DNA from: Sulfidibacter corallicola
GTDB taxonomy: Bacteria > Acidobacteriota > Holophagae > Acanthopleuribacterales > Acanthopleuribacteraceae
Assembly: GCF_017498545.1 (NCBI RefSeq)
Contig: NZ_CP071793.1
Coordinates: 2,294,001-2,358,000 of the forward strand
Direction: 5' to 3'
DNA: 64,000 nt
Position 1 is the stretch's first letter, and each line of letters starts with the position of its first letter. Made by a program: the position numbers and the translations under genes. The notes beneath the pieces were generated by a model that worked only from the letters and a program-made list of their open reading frames with translations, was not told where the DNA came from and did no database searches. Shown here piece after piece: positions 61,496 to 64,000 of this stretch.

Positions 61496-62359
61496 TCAGT
61501 GCATGACTTTCCCGGGAAACTGCCAACGCAGGAAGCCGAGCCTACGGGCATCCCGCTTCTCTTCTCTAGGCGTTTTCCACAGGGATTGAGTGAACTCGAA
61601 ATGTTTTTCGGAACGCAATCGGTGAATTTGGAACACGGGCAGCCATCGCGAGCGATAGTGTTCGAAGGGGCCGACCCCCAGATGATCGAGGTCGTCGGCC
61701 AGCTCTTCCAGGGCGAAAGCCGACCGCAAGGAGTTTTCGGCGACACGGCGCCATTGATCCTGATTCCGTCCAAAAAAGAACTCGACGAAGGAGTCGGGAG
61801 TGGCGGCGTGACCGGGTCGCTCCCAGTCGAACAGCCAAATGCTGCAATTGTTGCGAAAGCGCAGGACCTTGAGACAGTTGAGGAATTGGCGCCAGGCCAC
61901 TTCATCGGCCAGGCAGTGCAGCGAAAGAATGCTGGTCACCAGATCCACGCGATCCTGGACCTGTTCGTGGGCGCGACTCATCTCCCCTTCGATCAGGGTC
62001 ACCCGATCGGCCAGCCCCCCCTCGCGGACCTGCCGCCGGATCTCTTCCAGCATCGCTTTGGACTGCTCCAGACAGATCACGCGAATGTCGGGACGATGTT
62101 TGACCAGGAACAACATGATCTGGCCGGTTCCGCTCGCCAAGTCCAAGACAACGCCGTTTTTGGGAACCAGACGGGTGAGCGCCAGGGCGTTGAAGCGCAT
62201 CAACGATTTCAGGTTGCTCTCGACCTCCGCCTGTCGCACCAGGGCTTCGGCCGATCCCGGTTCCAGGCTCGTGGTCGACTCCGGCTGGGCCCGTGCGGGC
62301 CTCTGGGAATGCGACCATTCCCGAAAGATCAAGGGCAGGGCTTTCAGAAATCCAATCAT
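61496..62359 (-). CDS. SAM-dependent class I methyltransferase
   Basis: A 287-residue protein. A hydrophobic N-terminal helix and a Ser/Pro linker lead to a Rossmann methyltransferase domain: motif I VLDLASGTGQIMLF, motif II acidic VICLEQS, and TLIEGEMS before a helix. The post-core region WLFDWERPGH is unusual, and the C-terminal ~90 residues (FEFTQSLWKTPREEK) resemble no known substrate domain. The substrate is unknown. The gene is 97 bases upstream of the NfeD protease on the same strand. The start signal is weak. Confidence 0.82.
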   Translation of the reverse strand: MIGFLKALPLIFREWSHSQRPARAQPESTTSLEPGSAEALVRQAEVESNLKSLMRFNALALTRLVPKNGVVLDLASGTGQIMLFLVKHRPDIRVICLEQSKAMLEEIRRQVREGGLADRVTLIEGEMSRAHEQVQDRVDLVTSILSLHCLADEVAWRQFLNCLKVLRFRNNCSIWLFDWERPGHAATPDSFVEFFFGRNQDQWRRVAENSLRSAFALEELADDLDHLGVGPFEHYRSRWLPVFQIHRLRSEKHFEFTQSLWKTPREEKRDARRLGFLRWQFPGKVMH

Positions 62360-62897
62360 GGCAGAGCGTCCCAGTCGGGTAGTCCGATGCCTCGCCGATG
62401 AAGCGTCGCCGCGATGCGGTCGGCATTGGACACGGCTTTAGAAAAGGATTCGAGCAACCATCGAGTGCCTCTCCACCCCTGGCCAAATGGGGAAAGTCAT
62501 GAAACTCGAATAGGTTACCAACGTTGTGGGTGAATGCTCGGCCCTTTGCCGAGTCGTCGGGTATGGAAGCGATATTCGGCTGTGGATGGAGGGATTCCCT
62601 TGGATTGGAAACAGGGGAGTTGAACGAATTGATCGGGAAACTTCGAGCCGGCGAGACCCAAAAGAACCCATTTACTTCTAATCCTTACGCTTATAACCAA
62701 TAACCATTATAATCCAACCCTTTTCAATTGCTATTCTAAAATCTCAATTAACCTTTATATTTCCAGCAAGTGGCAACTTTCAAAGCGGACTCCTCGCCTC
62801 GCGCGATAAACTCGTGCCCCCGACCGCGGCCCGAGGTCCCCGCCGGGAACGGATCTAGATTCGGGCAAAACCCACCGTGCGGGCCATGCCCGGGGCA
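62360..62897. other. Intergenic region, AT-rich at 62680-62760
   Basis: About 540 bases between the methyltransferase start and the MltF-like stop. 62680-62760 is strongly AT-rich. A plus-strand frame at 62563-62703 (46 codons) is listed separately. No terminator hairpin with T-run was found on the minus strand. Confidence 0.4.
62563..62703 (+). CDS. Possible small ORF, 46 aa
   Basis: The frame starts MEAIFGCGWRDSLGLETGEL and ends in NPYAYNQ. It looks more protein-like than neighbouring frames (a short amphipathic helix and a polar tail), but no Shine-Dalgarno is seen and no homology is known. A GTG at 62530 could extend it by 11 codons. Confidence 0.2.
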   Translation: MEAIFGCGWRDSLGLETGELNELIGKLRAGETQKNPFTSNPYAYNQ

Positions 62898-64000
62898 CTA
62901 TTGGGCGCGTTCGGGCTCCACCGTGACCGGCTCGTCCTCGTCGGGAGACATGCGGCCCAACCGTTCCAAAATATTCTGGTAGTTGCGTATGTTCTGGACG
63001 TAGCGCACCGGTTCGGAGCCTCTCGCGTAACCGTGCTTGACGGTTTTGTAGTATTTGCGTTGGGAGAGCTGGGGAAGCACGTGTTTCAGGTCGCGCCAGA
63101 GATCGGGGTTTTTGCCCGCGCGAACGGCCAGCTCGCGGGCATCCATCAGATGTCCGAAACCCACGTTGTAGGCGGCCAGCGCCATCCAGGTCCGATCCGG
63201 TTCCTGCACCGTCTCGGGAACTCGCTTGTGCAACCCGGTCAGATAGCGTACCCCGCCTTGAATCGATTGCGCCGGATCGGCCCGATCCTCGACGCCCAAT
63301 TGCTCGGCGGTGGGTTTGGTCAACATCATGATGCCCCGCACGCCGGTGGGACTGAGCGCATTGGGATTCCAGTGGGATTCCTGATAGGCCTGTGCAGCCA
63401 GCAGCGTCCAGGGAAAGCCGTGTTCCACGGCCTGGTCTCGAAACAGGGCCTCGTAGCGCGGCAGGACCCGCTCCACCTTGCGGCGAAAGGTCCGGGTATC
63501 CACGTAGTCGAAGATCTTGACGTACCCGTAATAGCGTTCCTTCAGGCCGTCCAGCGCTCCGGACCCCTGATAGGCGGCAAACCACGCGGCAAGTTCGGGC
63601 AGGAGATCGGCCATTTCGGGGTTCACCACCCAGGCCAGGGATTGCTCCTCGCCAATCGGGAAGGCCACCCGCAACTCGGGAAAGTAACGCCGATTGATGG
63701 ACACGAGATGGGAATCGCCGATCGTGAAATCCACGTTGCCGGACCAAACCTCTTCCAGCATCTGCTCGGTACTCATTTCCATGTGGGAGGTCCAGGTGAG
63801 CCGCGGAACCTGCTGGCGCAGCGCCTCCAGTTCCTCTTCGTAGCTGCTGCTACCCGTAATCAGCAACGAGGCGCCCACCAGTTCGGCCGGCTCCTCGGGA
63901 ACCGCCAGGCGGCGGCTCCCCACCACCTGCTGCTGCACGGTCTGGTAGGGTGGGCCGAACAGGTAGGTGCGGGCCCGTTCGGCGGTATGGGTCAAGCCGG
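62898..64000 (-). CDS. MltF-type membrane-bound lytic transglycosylase (5' end outside window)
   Basis: The visible 367 residues are the C-terminal part of a protein whose start lies beyond 64000. The first part is the end of a periplasmic solute-binding-like domain (YLFGPPYQTVQQQVV, WVVNPEMADLLPELAAW). The second (about 185-330) is an SLT domain with the catalytic Glu in AYQESHWNP and the GVRGIMML and AAYNVG motifs. This two-domain build is that of MltF, which cleaves peptidoglycan glycan strands to 1,6-anhydro ends. The tail is acidic. The first Met-like codon in view is an internal TTG, not the real start. Confidence 0.92.
   Translation of the reverse strand, partial: GLTHTAERARTYLFGPPYQTVQQQVVGSRRLAVPEEPAELVGASLLITGSSSYEEELEALRQQVPRLTWTSHMEMSTEQMLEEVWSGNVDFTIGDSHLVSINRRYFPELRVAFPIGEEQSLAWVVNPEMADLLPELAAWFAAYQGSGALDGLKERYYGYVKIFDYVDTRTFRRKVERVLPRYEALFRDQAVEHGFPWTLLAAQAYQESHWNPNALSPTGVRGIMMLTKPTAEQLGVEDRADPAQSIQGGVRYLTGLHKRVPETVQEPDRTWMALAAYNVGFGHLMDARELAVRAGKNPDLWRDLKHVLPQLSQRKYYKTVKHGYARGSEPVRYVQNIRNYQNILERLGRMSPDEDEPVTVEPERAQ

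Noticed and set aside
1..64000. CRISPR arrays, transposases, integrases, prophage genes
   Set aside because: No regularly spaced direct repeats and no protein with the corresponding motifs were seen in any frame.

Overview
This is about 64 kb of a GC-rich (around 60 %) chromosome from a Gram-negative bacterium. It carries an Oar-type TonB-dependent transporter with a carboxypeptidase-like N-terminal domain, a second TonB-dependent receptor, an outer-membrane barrel and lipoproteins. It also carries Hanks-type Ser/Thr kinases, an FHA protein, a SpoIIE/PP2C phosphatase and a eukaryote-like isoleucyl-tRNA synthetase. Together these fit an Acidobacteriota-like organism (perhaps the Holophagae side). 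That is inferred from gene content only, because no database search was possible. I see no transposase, integrase, phage module or CRISPR array.

Layout. 1-4646: the tail of an upstream gene, a small protein, a soluble Ser/Thr kinase and a large winged-helix/STAND-NTPase/membrane protein. 4669-9369: amino acids of the aspartate family. metX (minus strand) lies about 600 bases downstream of a well-formed SAM-I riboswitch with terminator, and what looks like a decayed metY lies between them. lysC is on the plus strand. 9355-18486: envelope and signalling genes: a PDZ/multi-TM/GAF/PP2C phosphatase, glutamate formimidoyltransferase, an HtrA protease, a membrane-anchored protein of unknown family, and a peptidase-MA-like protein that has lost its catalytic Glu. 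19139-31857: Oar-type receptor, DUF2797 protein, CobW GTPase, a methyltransferase/FemAB-like operon, a tail-specific protease, a CheZ-like phosphatase and a barrel protein.

32108-42137: a response regulator with a very long acidic linker, a TPR / zinc-ribbon / patatin operon, three tRNA genes (Lys-TTT and two Glu-TTC) behind a strong promoter, and ileS. 42776-50940: a kinase-AAA-TPR giant, a pentapeptide-repeat protein with a near-consensus CRP-type operator, a partly AT-rich GNAT protein with a strong promoter and hairpin leader, and a TonB receptor. 50971-55356: a compact acyl-activation cluster on the minus strand (SDR-like, metallo-beta-lactamase hydrolase, KAS III, then ACP and AMP-ligase) with a perfect 9-bp dyad upstream. 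This is the best candidate for an undescribed small pathway. 55713-64000: lipoprotein, double-FHA membrane protein, the flotillin/NfeD membrane-microdomain locus, a methyltransferase and a truncated MltF-type lytic transglycosylase.

Starts were chosen from Shine-Dalgarno spacing and family length. Several genes (metX, the DUF2797 protein, the patatin) appear to use TTG. Functions are family-level readings of translated motifs.
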